The position numbers were made by a program, and so were the translations under genes. The notes beneath the pieces are model-generated. The model was not told where the DNA came from and did no database searches. It saw only the letters and a program-made list of their open reading frames with translations. A stretch of 64,000 nt of DNA, from positions 89,680,706-89,744,705 of the forward strand of contig OZ024934.1 in assembly GCA_964017235.1 (NCBI GenBank). Reading direction: 5' to 3'. This stretch comes from Sabellastarte sp. h YS-2021. Its lineage: Eukaryota; Annelida; Polychaeta; Sabellida; Sabellidae. This document shows positions 9,859 through 18,800 of the stretch, one piece after another (position 1 is the first letter of the stretch; every line of letters begins with the position of its first letter).

Positions 9859-12160
9859 CAATCATTGTGTAAAGGGCTTACAGGAAGGACTGCTGGCCGG
9901 GAGCAAGACTGTGTCACAGGAACTGTTAACAGACTCTGTAAATTATGGTGTTGTAAAAGTTGTACATTCTGCGCCCGGGCCTTCACAAAGGAAAGAAGTA
10001 AGCCCCGGGTTAGCAGCCTGTCAAAAATCAAAGAGTCACAAATTAAAGTATGTGAACAGTGCTTCTTGTGTCATTTCATTGTCTTGTGTTCAGTCTGTAC
10101 CAAATGTCCCATATGCTGTGCAAAATCCACCTGTAGGGGCCCGACTCCAAAACTTTTGGCAAACTTGGCTAGGTCTAGGGGCCAGTCCGACGGTTCAAAT
10201 CTTGAGGGAGGGTTACACCCTCCCCTTCCGGACCCGACCAAATCTTACAAGGTTCCCTACAGTCGTAAGCTGTTATGTCAATCCCCACAGGAACAGCTAC
10301 CTGTTGGAGGCATTACATCAGCTTATGGACAAACATGCAATAGAACTGGTCCGCAATCAAACATCCCTGGGTTTTTTCAACCGACTCTTCCTAGTCCCAA
10401 AACCCAACAACAAATGGAGGCCAATACTGGATCTGAGCAAACTAAATATTTTCCTCAAGGTGGAAAAATTCAAAATGGAGACACCGGAAACCATCAGAAC
10501 ATCCCTCCAAAAACGGGAGTGGGTCACCTGGGTGGACTTCAAGGACGCCTACTTCCACATACCAATACAGGAACAATCCAGGAAGTACCTCCGATTTCAT
10601 ATTCAGGGCCGGACTTACCAATTCAAAGCTCTGCCTTTTGGTCTGTCCACAGCGCCTATGGAGTTCACTGTGTTAGCAAAGGAGGTAAAACTGATGGCCA
10701 TCCACAAGGGTATAAGGATCCACCAGTACCTAGACGACTGGTTGGTGAGAGCCGGATCCCAACAAGTTTGTCTCCACCACACCCAGATTCTAGTCAAAAT
10801 GTGCCAGGAACTTGGCTGGCTGGTAAATATGGAGAAATCAGAACTGGAACCCAAACAGATTTTCGATTTCGTAGGTTACCAGTTCGACCTCCGAGCCGGC
10901 CGGGTCAGACCGACCATGGACCGGTGGCAAAGCCTTCAGGTCAAGATACAAGCACTATTGCTGCTGCCGGCCTGTCCGGTCCGTCAGTTTATGTCACTGA
11001 TAGGTTTACCAACAGCCACAGAAAAACAGGTTCACCTCAGCCGACTACACATGAGACCCATACAGTGGCATCTCAAAAACAACTGGAGGGTCCCAGAATC
11101 TTTAGAAAAGATCATCCCTCTACCCAGGTCCCTGCACCCTCATCTGCAATGGTGGTTAGAAGAAAGCAATGTCCTACAAGGCCAACCATTACACCCAGTA
11201 AAACATGCTCTACAGATTTTTACAGACGCATCAAAAGAAGGGTGGGGCGCTCACTTAAACGAGCACACTGCAAGGGGCTCTTGGTCGGTGCCGGAAAGCA
11301 GACTGCACATAAACTATCTAGTGTTAAAAGCAGTCTTTCTAGCTCTCAAAGAGTTCCAAGAACTATGTACAGGCAAGATAGTTCTAGTGGCATCCGACAA
11401 CACTACGGTAGTGGCTTATATAAACAAAGAAGGAGGCATGAGGTCGGGCCCTCTATGTGCCCTACTGTGGAGGATCTTGACCTGGTGTTCCCAGAAACAA
11501 GTGACGCTAAAAGCCCGTCACATCCCGGGCCATCTGAATGTGATAGCAGACAAGCTATCCAGACTGGGTCAGACCATACAGACAGAGTGGTCCCTCCTGC
11601 TGGAGGTATTTTTAAGCATATGCAAGAAGTGGCACCAACCTCAAATAGATCTGTTTGCCACAAGATTCAACCACAAACTTCCTCAGTTTGTCTCTCCAGT
11701 CCCGGACCCCCTGGCTGTAGCAGTGGATGCTCTCACTCTGCCATGGGAGGACCTGGATGCATATGCCTTTCCACTGATCGCCATCTTGGGCAAAGTAGTG
11801 GAGAAGCTACTGGACTCCCGGTACCAGAGAGTTATTCTGATTGCTCCGGGGTGGCCCAACATGCCCTGGTTCTGGGACTTGGTGGCCATGTCCAGTCAAA
11901 TTCCCCTCAGCCTACCAAACCTGCCCAATCTCTTGACACAGCCGTTCAACCAGATCCCTCACAGGAATCTGACAAACCTGAATCTCCATGCATGGCTCCT
12001 AGAGCCACAGCAATCAAGGAACAGGGTTTCTCTAAGGCAGTGGCAGCAAGGATTGAGGCTCCTCAAAGAAAATCAACCAGATCAGTCTATGAGGCAAAGT
12101 GGACCATTTTTACAAAGTGGTGCATCACTAATCAGGTGGACTTCAGGTCACCACCTATAA
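9485..12160 (+). CDS. DIRS reverse transcriptase / RNase H polyprotein
   Basis: The frame is open for 891 codons; recognisable homology starts near 10127 (PVGARLQNFWQTW). The RT core follows: FLVPKPNNKWRPILDLSKLN, WVDFKDAYFHIPI, ALPFGLSTAPMEF and the catalytic LDDW at 10729-10740. RNase H follows with FTDAS (about 11215), DNTT (about 11393) and ARHIPG...ADKLSR (about 11510). The usual Glu of the second motif is Val here (NYLVLKAV, about 11310), whereas the second copy keeps Glu. After RNase H comes a conserved domain with LIAPGWPNMPWF (about 11835); DIRS elements are known to carry a Dam-like methyltransferase domain at this place. The first 200 codons overlap gag in another frame and may not be translated. 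Function: copying the RNA into DNA. Confidence 0.88.
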   Translation: MFLLLLLTPPWPDETLICLTSSWELNRTPLLPYVQDHYIFLHCSQIQHLSRQNRISPTSKARDNPSLGRKVAFTLMSVRTSVQISESQTALLGRILGTGDSTRGATPKPPTTHRDQPRASSTINDNHCVKGLQEGLLAGSKTVSQELLTDSVNYGVVKVVHSAPGPSQRKEVSPGLAACQKSKSHKLKYVNSASCVISLSCVQSVPNVPYAVQNPPVGARLQNFWQTWLGLGASPTVQILREGYTLPFRTRPNLTRFPTVVSCYVNPHRNSYLLEALHQLMDKHAIELVRNQTSLGFFNRLFLVPKPNNKWRPILDLSKLNIFLKVEKFKMETPETIRTSLQKREWVTWVDFKDAYFHIPIQEQSRKYLRFHIQGRTYQFKALPFGLSTAPMEFTVLAKEVKLMAIHKGIRIHQYLDDWLVRAGSQQVCLHHTQILVKMCQELGWLVNMEKSELEPKQIFDFVGYQFDLRAGRVRPTMDRWQSLQVKIQALLLLPACPVRQFMSLIGLPTATEKQVHLSRLHMRPIQWHLKNNWRVPESLEKIIPLPRSLHPHLQWWLEESNVLQGQPLHPVKHALQIFTDASKEGWGAHLNEHTARGSWSVPESRLHINYLVLKAVFLALKEFQELCTGKIVLVASDNTTVVAYINKEGGMRSGPLCALLWRILTWCSQKQVTLKARHIPGHLNVIADKLSRLGQTIQTEWSLLLEVFLSICKKWHQPQIDLFATRFNHKLPQFVSPVPDPLAVAVDALTLPWEDLDAYAFPLIAILGKVVEKLLDSRYQRVILIAPGWPNMPWFWDLVAMSSQIPLSLPNLPNLLTQPFNQIPHRNLTNLNLHAWLLEPQQSRNRVSLRQWQQGLRLLKENQPDQSMRQSGPFLQSGASLIRWTSGHHL

Positions 12161-12384
12161 AGTCAGTGGCTGACTTCCTTCTATATCTCTTTGAGGTCAA
12201 GAAACTTCAGCCCAGCACCATTGATGGATACAGGTCTGCCATTGCTGATAAACTGGGTAACATCACAGTCAATATCAGCAAAGATGATAATCTCACCCGT
12301 CTCTTAGATAGTTTCCACAGAGACAGACCCAAAGGGCGGAGGGGTATACCCTCCTGGACCTTTCTCTGGTCCTACACCAGTTAA
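9865..12384 (+). CDS. long overlapping frame ending in the recombinase N-terminal region
   Basis: A frame of 839 codons lies entirely over the RT/RNase H gene and ends at a TAA at 12382-12384. Only the last part, from about 11985 (SKAVAARIEAPQRKSTRSVY, then YEAKWTIFTKWC and a helical stretch to DDNLTRLLDSFHRDRPKGRRG), looks like real protein: the DNA-binding N-terminal domain of a DIRS tyrosine recombinase. The rest is proline-, serine- and glycine-rich with a Cys cluster near residues 85-110 and mirrors the RT codons in another frame. In Dictyostelium DIRS-1 the recombinase frame also overlaps RT, so the overlap itself is normal. It stops early because of a frame break. Confidence 0.6.
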   Translation: MCKGLTGRTAGREQDCVTGTVNRLCKLWCCKSCTFCARAFTKERSKPRVSSLSKIKESQIKVCEQCFLCHFIVLCSVCTKCPICCAKSTCRGPTPKLLANLARSRGQSDGSNLEGGLHPPLPDPTKSYKVPYSRKLLCQSPQEQLPVGGITSAYGQTCNRTGPQSNIPGFFQPTLPSPKTQQQMEANTGSEQTKYFPQGGKIQNGDTGNHQNIPPKTGVGHLGGLQGRLLPHTNTGTIQEVPPISYSGPDLPIQSSAFWSVHSAYGVHCVSKGGKTDGHPQGYKDPPVPRRLVGESRIPTSLSPPHPDSSQNVPGTWLAGKYGEIRTGTQTDFRFRRLPVRPPSRPGQTDHGPVAKPSGQDTSTIAAAGLSGPSVYVTDRFTNSHRKTGSPQPTTHETHTVASQKQLEGPRIFRKDHPSTQVPAPSSAMVVRRKQCPTRPTITPSKTCSTDFYRRIKRRVGRSLKRAHCKGLLVGAGKQTAHKLSSVKSSLSSSQRVPRTMYRQDSSSGIRQHYGSGLYKQRRRHEVGPSMCPTVEDLDLVFPETSDAKSPSHPGPSECDSRQAIQTGSDHTDRVVPPAGGIFKHMQEVAPTSNRSVCHKIQPQTSSVCLSSPGPPGCSSGCSHSAMGGPGCICLSTDRHLGQSSGEATGLPVPESYSDCSGVAQHALVLGLGGHVQSNSPQPTKPAQSLDTAVQPDPSQESDKPESPCMAPRATAIKEQGFSKAVAARIEAPQRKSTRSVYEAKWTIFTKWCITNQVDFRSPPIKSVADFLLYLFEVKKLQPSTIDGYRSAIADKLGNITVNISKDDNLTRLLDSFHRDRPKGRRGIPSWTFLWSYTS

Positions 12385-13073
12385 CAAAGGCTCCCTTTGA
12401 ACCTCTTAAGGAAGCGTCAATGAAACATCTGACCTTCAAAACTGTCTTCCTTTTGGCCCTGGGTTCTGGCAAAAGAAGGAGTGAGATACATGCATGGCAG
12501 CAAAAGAACATTAGACACCAGTCGGACTGGTCTAAGGTGTCCCTGTTTCCGTCCCCCAGCTTTCTTTCCAAGAACCAGCTGGCCAAAGAGGGTCCGGAGA
12601 GTGTAGCCCCAGTGGTCATACCAGCCCTGGCTCCTACTCTGGATAGATCCCTCAAGTCTGACAGAACTCTTTGTCCGGTTCGAGCCTTGCGCTACTATTT
12701 GGACAGGACTTCAGACTTTAGGCAGGGCAAAGAGTTAGTTTTTGTCTCCTTAAAGAAAGGTTTCGACAAGGACATCTCACCTGCCACTATCTCCTCATGG
12801 ATCAAACAGACGGTGATCCTATGCTATGAGCTCTCTGACCAACAGGCCCACACCTTACATCAAGTCAAAGCTCATGATGTAAGGGCCTTTGCTGCCTCTA
12901 AGGCCTTCCAGTCGGGAGTTTCCTTGGAGCAGATCCTAGCAGCCTGCCACTGGAAATCTCATAATACCTTCACTCAATTCTATCTGAAGGATGTGGCCTG
13001 GGCTGATTCAGAGCTCTACCATCTCGGTCCGGTTGTGGCTGCTCAGCAGATCCACCAAGGGACTAGTACCTAG
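12385..13073 (+). pseudogene. DIRS tyrosine recombinase, catalytic part
   Basis: This continues the recombinase after a one-base frame break: the aligned second copy has one more A near 39937, at the place matching about 12350. Visible catalytic residues are the first Arg in GSGKRRSEI (about 12468), HDVR (box II HxxR) at 12873-12884, the His-Trp pair at 12948-12953, and the nucleophile Tyr in QFYL at 12981-12983. The order and spacing fit DIRS/Ngaro recombinases. In these elements the enzyme inserts circular double-stranded DNA, which explains the lack of target duplication. Because of the break this copy probably makes no full-length enzyme. Confidence 0.88.
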
Positions 13074-13129
13074 AGGAGACCTGTACATTTGTAGTTAGTT
13101 GTACATATTTGTGTATATTGCACATATAG

Positions 13130-13258
13130 TTTTAAAAAAAAAAAAAAAAATCTGGACGTTCTTCCTTCGGGAGAATTTCTCTATGGGACTGAACTCATCC
13201 CTCTCTTCCCTACCTCAGAGCAGGTCTGTTAAAAAAGGGGGAGGGGGGGGGCAAGGTC
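13130..13258 (+). other. A-run and G-run in the DIRS 3' leader region
   Basis: After the recombinase stop there is an 18-base A run (13132-13150) and then, at about 13229-13251, 'ttaaaaaaggggga' followed by nine G. The second copy keeps the same G-run at the matching place (about 40792-40808) together with the preceding words 'gggactgaactcatccctctctt' and 'cctcagagcaggtctg'. The conserved G-run may be a structural signal such as a quadruplex; its role is unknown. Confidence 0.5.
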
Positions 13259-13425
13259 GACTGACGGTTCAATACCTGGCAACCGGATGATGATATTCGA
13301 CCATAGCCTTAAGGGTTATCGACCTCAGGTCTTCCCAGGCTTTAAAGGAAATTGCTCATTATTTTTAGTATGAGTTCAAACCTAGTCCCTAGTAACTTAC
13401 CCGCCAGCCAAGCGGTAGTTATTCA

Positions 13426-13521
13426 GCATTTGTCCATTGGATAGGATGTATTAACGCAATAAAATTGCAAATTTAATAGGTAAATTAAATTTTTATAAGT
13501 TAATACCCTATCCAATGGACA
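13426..13521. repeat. internal complementary region of DIRS copy 1
   Basis: The first part (13426-13465) is the reverse complement of the left tip of the element, and the second part (13463-13521) is the reverse complement of the right tip. Together they spell the joined ends (cgcaataaaattgcaaat at the junction, sharing 'AT'). This is the hallmark of DIRS elements: the region is thought to guide completion of the ends and formation of a circle. Variants match this copy's own tips: 'gcatttgtccattgg' and 'aataggtaaatt'. Confidence 0.9.
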
Positions 13522-13580
13522 CACAAGACCCTCCCACCGACCCCGCTATCAGTCTACTAGGGGTCTAATAGGTTTAGACA

Positions 13581-13795
13581 ACGAAAAAGATGCTATGACG
13601 TCACTCTGTCTAGACAGGAAGGAAGTACTACACGCCACCTGGCGAGTGCACAGTACTGGACCGGCTTGGCCGGTGGAGACACAGGACGTCTTTTTCTGAC
13701 GTTTGGCGGGCCGGTCCGCGCCCACCGGATAAGCATTTGTCCATTGGATAGGGTATTAACTTATAAAAATTTAATTTACCTATTAAATTTGCAAT
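13581..13795 (-). repeat. right inverted terminal repeat of DIRS copy 1
   Basis: Reverse complement of 7834-8027 in its inner part. The outer tip (from about 13745 to 13795) is AT-rich, ends AAATTTGCAAT and is private to the right end. It carries the TGACGTCA site at 13596-13603. Confidence 0.9.
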
Positions 13796-15760
13796 ATTGT
13801 GGGTGGACATACTCTGTAAAGATTGTTGCACGCAAAGTTCCTTGTGGGCAAAGGTCCTGTTGGTAGATTTCACACTGAGTAAAGTTCATGTGGGCAAAGT
13901 TCCTGGATTCGCATCTGTCATCTGGGGATACAATTTTGTTTTGCAAATTAAAAATATTGTTGATTGAATAGCTCAAGTTCTGATATACGTGGTTGATTAC
14001 GTTTTCCTGAATATTCTGTCACACTGAGATGAAAAAATCGAGCCCTAATAATATTTCAGAATTTTCACAAATTTTACAAAATTTTGATAAAAGAAATGGA
14101 TAGACCATCTATTATCACATGATTTTATGTCATCTGGAGAAGTGGCCTCAGGATAAAAAAATATATGCATTCTATGTAAAATTTATTAAATCGTTCTATA
14201 CATGTCACACCTTTAAACAGTCGTTTGAAAAAATGCACATTTTCTAACGTAACGTCTGTCAACCAACACAGACTGCAAAAGGGTTAAAACAGAATGATAA
14301 TTCTAAATAATGGTACAACAGTGAATGTCGATATTTAAAGAACTGGTATAGATACATGCAGGTCATTGATTCCAGGTGAAAATTTCTCAATTTTTTTTTT
14401 TCAGAAAATGACCGACCCATTTCTTGTTATCTCTTTAAATTGTGTCAGCTTTGTAAGAAAGACATCTCAACCAAGAAAAATTCCCTAAATTTAATGCTGC
14501 ATGAAAATAAATCAGAAAACTCAAATGAGTTGCATTTGGAAAAGAACAAAACTATATCTTTGAATATAGAATTAATGTAACATCTGCTATAAGTTGTTTG
14601 TGGGTGTAAAACTCCACACTGTATGTGATAAAAAAAAATTAAACTTCACACATAAGATACTGTATATTACTTGGCTGTAACAGCAGAAATATATCAGAGG
14701 CAGAGGCCAGTCACTGGGATAATGAGCACACAAACAGCCTACTACTCACAGTACTTCATCACTACACAGGTGTAATGTCAGGTTCAATATCAGACCATAT
14801 TACGCCTGCTCAATTACATTTTCTATGACACATCCATGTAACTTCTGAGTTTCTTTTCATGTGTTCTCACCATGATCACATATTCAAAGGGTTAAAAGTA
14901 TGGGTACCAGTAGAATGGTTAGTCCCTTTTGAGATTCCATTTTTCTACATCAAATTAACAACATAGTGTAATAGTTTGTTGAAAACTGAAAGAAATCAAA
15001 GTTAAGTTCTGACCCATAAGACCGCTTAATATACATACACTCATTTATAAATATGTTCCAGGTAAGAAAGGTGTAAAACTTAAATCAGTAACATTCCACA
15101 AGTAACATATTACACATTCTACTGAGCAGCAAGCTACTCAATCAAATCACTGTCTTCTGTATATCAGTAACCAACAATTCTCTTGAGAGACCACATTAAA
15201 GAACTGTATGGTTTCAAGTGTTTTAACTATAAGCATTTATCTCATGATTTCGGTTTTGATCTTTTTATTGAACAGGTTAAAATGCTCACAAACAGTTAAA
15301 AGTTTCTCATGAAAACTTTGCTTGTAAAAGTAAAGAATATCCAAAGAATAACAAATATGTTGAATAACACTTTCTCAATGCTATAAAATTTCACACAATC
15401 ACATACGCTATATTGAATTTTGTATTAATTTTGTTAAGTTTCACAATGTGACTTCCATCTTGGATATTCTATGAATTTCAAATCACATACAAAATCTAAA
15501 TTTTTTGCAATTCTGCCAACTATTGGCAGCTGAATATTTTTCTGCAGATATACTTACACACTTCAGGTTTCTTCCAACAATAAAATACATAATTTTACCT
15601 GTGTTATTATGACAATAATGGAACTATTTTGTTGAAGTTACATAAACAAAATTTAACACAGATCTGCTAAAGCTTTTTGGTACATATTTTATGTAACAAT
15701 AACACTAGATGTTTGGCTATATATGCACATATACAGTTTCTAATTTTATAAGCTACAGGA
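13796..15760. other. intergenic, downstream of PIFO
   Basis: AT-rich sequence between the DIRS element and the last PIFO exon; no exon, RNA gene or clear mobile element was seen. Part of it should be the PIFO 3' untranslated region, read leftwards. Minus-strand AATAAA candidates exist (for example complement of 'tttatt' near 15263), but I cannot choose among them. Confidence 0.4.
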
Positions 15761-15829
15761 TCAGTCATAGTAGAGCTTCAGATAGGCCAATCTTCTGAAG
15801 TATTTCTTCTCCTGTTTTGTACTCAATAG
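15761..15829 (-). CDS. PIFO: PIFO last exon
   Basis: 69 bases, phase 0, acceptor 'gtatatttacag'. Encodes LLSTKQEKKYFRRLAYLKLY followed by YD and TGA. The ending R-AYL-LYY is the conserved C terminus of pitchfork. The intron before it is 6.2 kb and contains the large AGGTCA satellite. Confidence 0.88.
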   Translation of the reverse strand, partial: LLSTKQEKKYFRRLAYLKLYYD

Positions 15830-18800
15830 CTGTAAATATACACAGAAAATAACCTAAGTATTGACTGGTTTCAACTAAATCAAATCTATTGAGAAATCTA
15901 CTCAATCTCTATTCCCACCAGATTCTTGGCAAAACAGTGATGAACATCATTCCCCAACATCATACGGTTGTTAGAACTTTGGATCTCTTTACATGTAGAT
16001 GCCAGGCAGCAAGTCAAATAAAGGTGGAACAGCCTAAGCTTACGAGATAGATTCAAAACCTTTCCTACAAAACCAATTAGTCAGGTGTCAACCAACATAA
16101 GAGTAAGAGAAAACTGATTCCACAGCTTAGGAGCATCATTTGAAAGAAAAATTCTTGATTTTTATGTGTCATTCTCTAGAAATACACACGGTGTCACGTT
16201 TTGTAATAATAACAGCCCCCAAAGCCATGGCATCTTTTGAAAAATAGCATCAGAGATGCCCGTACCCCACAGCCTTGGGAAATATTTTCAACACCATGAG
16301 ATATAGAAGTACTGTACCAGTACAAACTTCAGGATACTTTCAGAGCACTGTCAGTTATATAAAGGTCCAAACAATGTGTAAATGGAGAAATAATGTTTAA
16401 AAGAAAGATAATGCGTATAAAGATGAAGTATTAAAACAAGATAATTCAATGACAAGATGACAGCATTAATCAGTAAACTAAAATTCAACCCTCTTTATAT
16501 ACATCTGCATTTCCGTATTATGGTTTAGATGGTTTGAATATTACCATGCATACAGAAGTGGTAATACATTTAATGAATGCTTATGTGTGGTGTTGGAGTA
16601 AAATCTGCGGCTCACTTGATGAAATTCTATCTCTTACAATGGAAAGTTATGAAAGTAAAATTCTTAATAAATTCTAATATGCTTTTGCTTAATCTGCATC
16701 AAAAGACAGACCCAAAGGTGCAACAAGATTTTAAAGGTCAAGGTCACTACGGCAAGGTAAAAGGTCAAATTAAGGTCACACCATGATAATACACACCTAT
16801 AGCCAATAACCAATGTCCCTACCAAGTATCAACTTCCTACACCTTACGGTTTCCGAGATACAGCCCTGACAATTTTATAGGTCAAGGTCACTATGGCAAG
16901 GTCAAAGGTCAAATCAAGGTCACACCATGATCCTGCACACCTACACCCCCTAGCCAATGTCTCTACCAAATATCAACTTCCTGCACCTAACAGTTTCCGA
17001 GATAAAGCCCAGACAATATTTTATAGGTCAAGGTCACTACAGCAAGGTTAAAGGTCAAATCAAGGTCAGACCATGACGTTGCACACCTACACCCCCTAAT
17101 CAATATCCCTACCAAGTATCAACTTCCTACACCTTACGGTTTCTGAGATATAGCCCAGACAACATTTTATAGGTCAAGGTCACTACGGCAAGGTCAAAGG
17201 TCAAATCAAGGTCAGACCATGACGCTGCACACCTACACCCCCTAAGCAATATCCCTACCAAGTATCAACTTCCTACACCTTACGGTTTCTGAGATATAGC
17301 CCGGACAAGATTTTATAGGTCAAGGCCACTACGGCAAGGTCACAGGTCAAATCAAGGTCACACCATGACGTTGCACACCTACACCCCCTAACCAATGTCC
17401 CTACCAAATATCAACTTCCCAAGCTTTACAGTTTCCGAGATATAGCCCGGACAACATTTTATAGGTCAAGGTCACTATGGCAAGGTCAAAGGTCAAATCA
17501 AGGTCAGACCATGACGTTGCACACCTACACCACCTAACCAATGTCCCTACCAAGTATCAACTTCCTACACCTTACGGTTTCCGAGATATAGCCCGGACAA
17601 GATTTTATAGGTCAAGGTCACTACAGCAAGGTCAAAGGTCAAATCAAGGTCAGACTATGACGTTGCACAACTACACCCCCTAACCAATGTCCCTACCAAG
17701 TATCAACTTCCTACACCTTACAGTTTCCGAGATATAGCCCGGACAAGATTTTCAAACTCAAGGTCACTACGGCAAGGTCAAAGGTCAAATCAAGGTCAGA
17801 CCATGACGTTGCACAGCTACACCCCCTAACCAATGTCCCTACCAAGTACCAACTTCCTACACCTTACGGTTTCCGAGATACAGCCCTGACAATTTTATAG
17901 GTCAAGGTCACTATGGCAAGGTCAAAGGTCAAATCAAGGTCACACCATGATGCTGTACACCTACACCCCCTAGCCAATGTCTCTACCAAATATCAACTTC
18001 CTGCACCTAACAGTTTCCGAGATAAAGCCCAGACAATATTTTATAGGTCAAGGTCACTACAGCAAGGTTAAAGGTCAAATCAAGGTCAGACCATGACGTT
18101 GCACACCTACACCCCTTAATCAATATCCCTACCAAGTATCAACTTCCTACACCTTACGGTTTCTGAGATATAGCCTGGACAAGATTTTATAGGTCAAGGC
18201 CACTACGGCAAGGTCACAGGTCAAATCAAGGTCACACCATGACATTGCACACCTACACCCCCTAACCAATATCCGTACCACGTATCAACTTCCTACACCT
18301 TACGGTTTCTGAGATATAGCCCGGACAACATTTTATAGGTCAAGGTCACTACAGCAAGGTCAAAGGTCAAATCAAGGTCACACCATGACGTTGCACACCT
18401 ACACCCCCTAACCAATGTCCCTACCAAATATCAACTTCCCAAGCTTTACAGTTTCCGAGATATAGCCCGGACAACATTTTATAGGTCAAGGTCACTATGG
18501 CAAGGTCAAAGGTCAAATCAAGGTCAGACCATGACGTTGCACACCTACACCCCCTAATCAATATCCCTACCAAGTATCAACTTCCTACACCTTACGGTTT
18601 CTGAGATATAGCCCAGACAACATTTTATAGGTCAAGGTCACTACGGCAAGGTCAAAGGTCAAATCAAGGTCAGACCATGACGCTGCACACCTACACCCCC
18701 TAAGCAATATCCCTACCAAGTATCAACTTCCTACACCTTACGGTTTCTGAGATATAGCCCGGACAAGATTTTATAGGTCAAGGCCACTACAGCAAGGTCA

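Larger units (their letters stand above)
7834..13795 (+). mobile_element. DIRS-type tyrosine-recombinase retrotransposon, copy 1
   Basis: A nearly full-length element of about 5.96 kb with the full DIRS layout: left inverted terminal repeat, gag, RT/RNase H with a downstream conserved domain, tyrosine recombinase, internal complementary region and right inverted terminal repeat. There is no target-site duplication, as expected for recombinase-mediated insertion of a circular DNA. Coding capacity is damaged: frame breaks in gag and in the recombinase, and the RNase H catalytic Glu is Val. The copy is therefore probably immobile unless helped in trans. It is much better preserved than the copy at 35907-41376, so insertion was probably more recent. 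Confidence 0.93.

Noticed and set aside
17477..17683. Open frames of 60-70 codons repeated in the AGGTCA satellite (also 18935-19141 and 51340-51546)
   Set aside because: They are read-through of the 146-bp units, do not extend beyond the repeats and change with unit variants.
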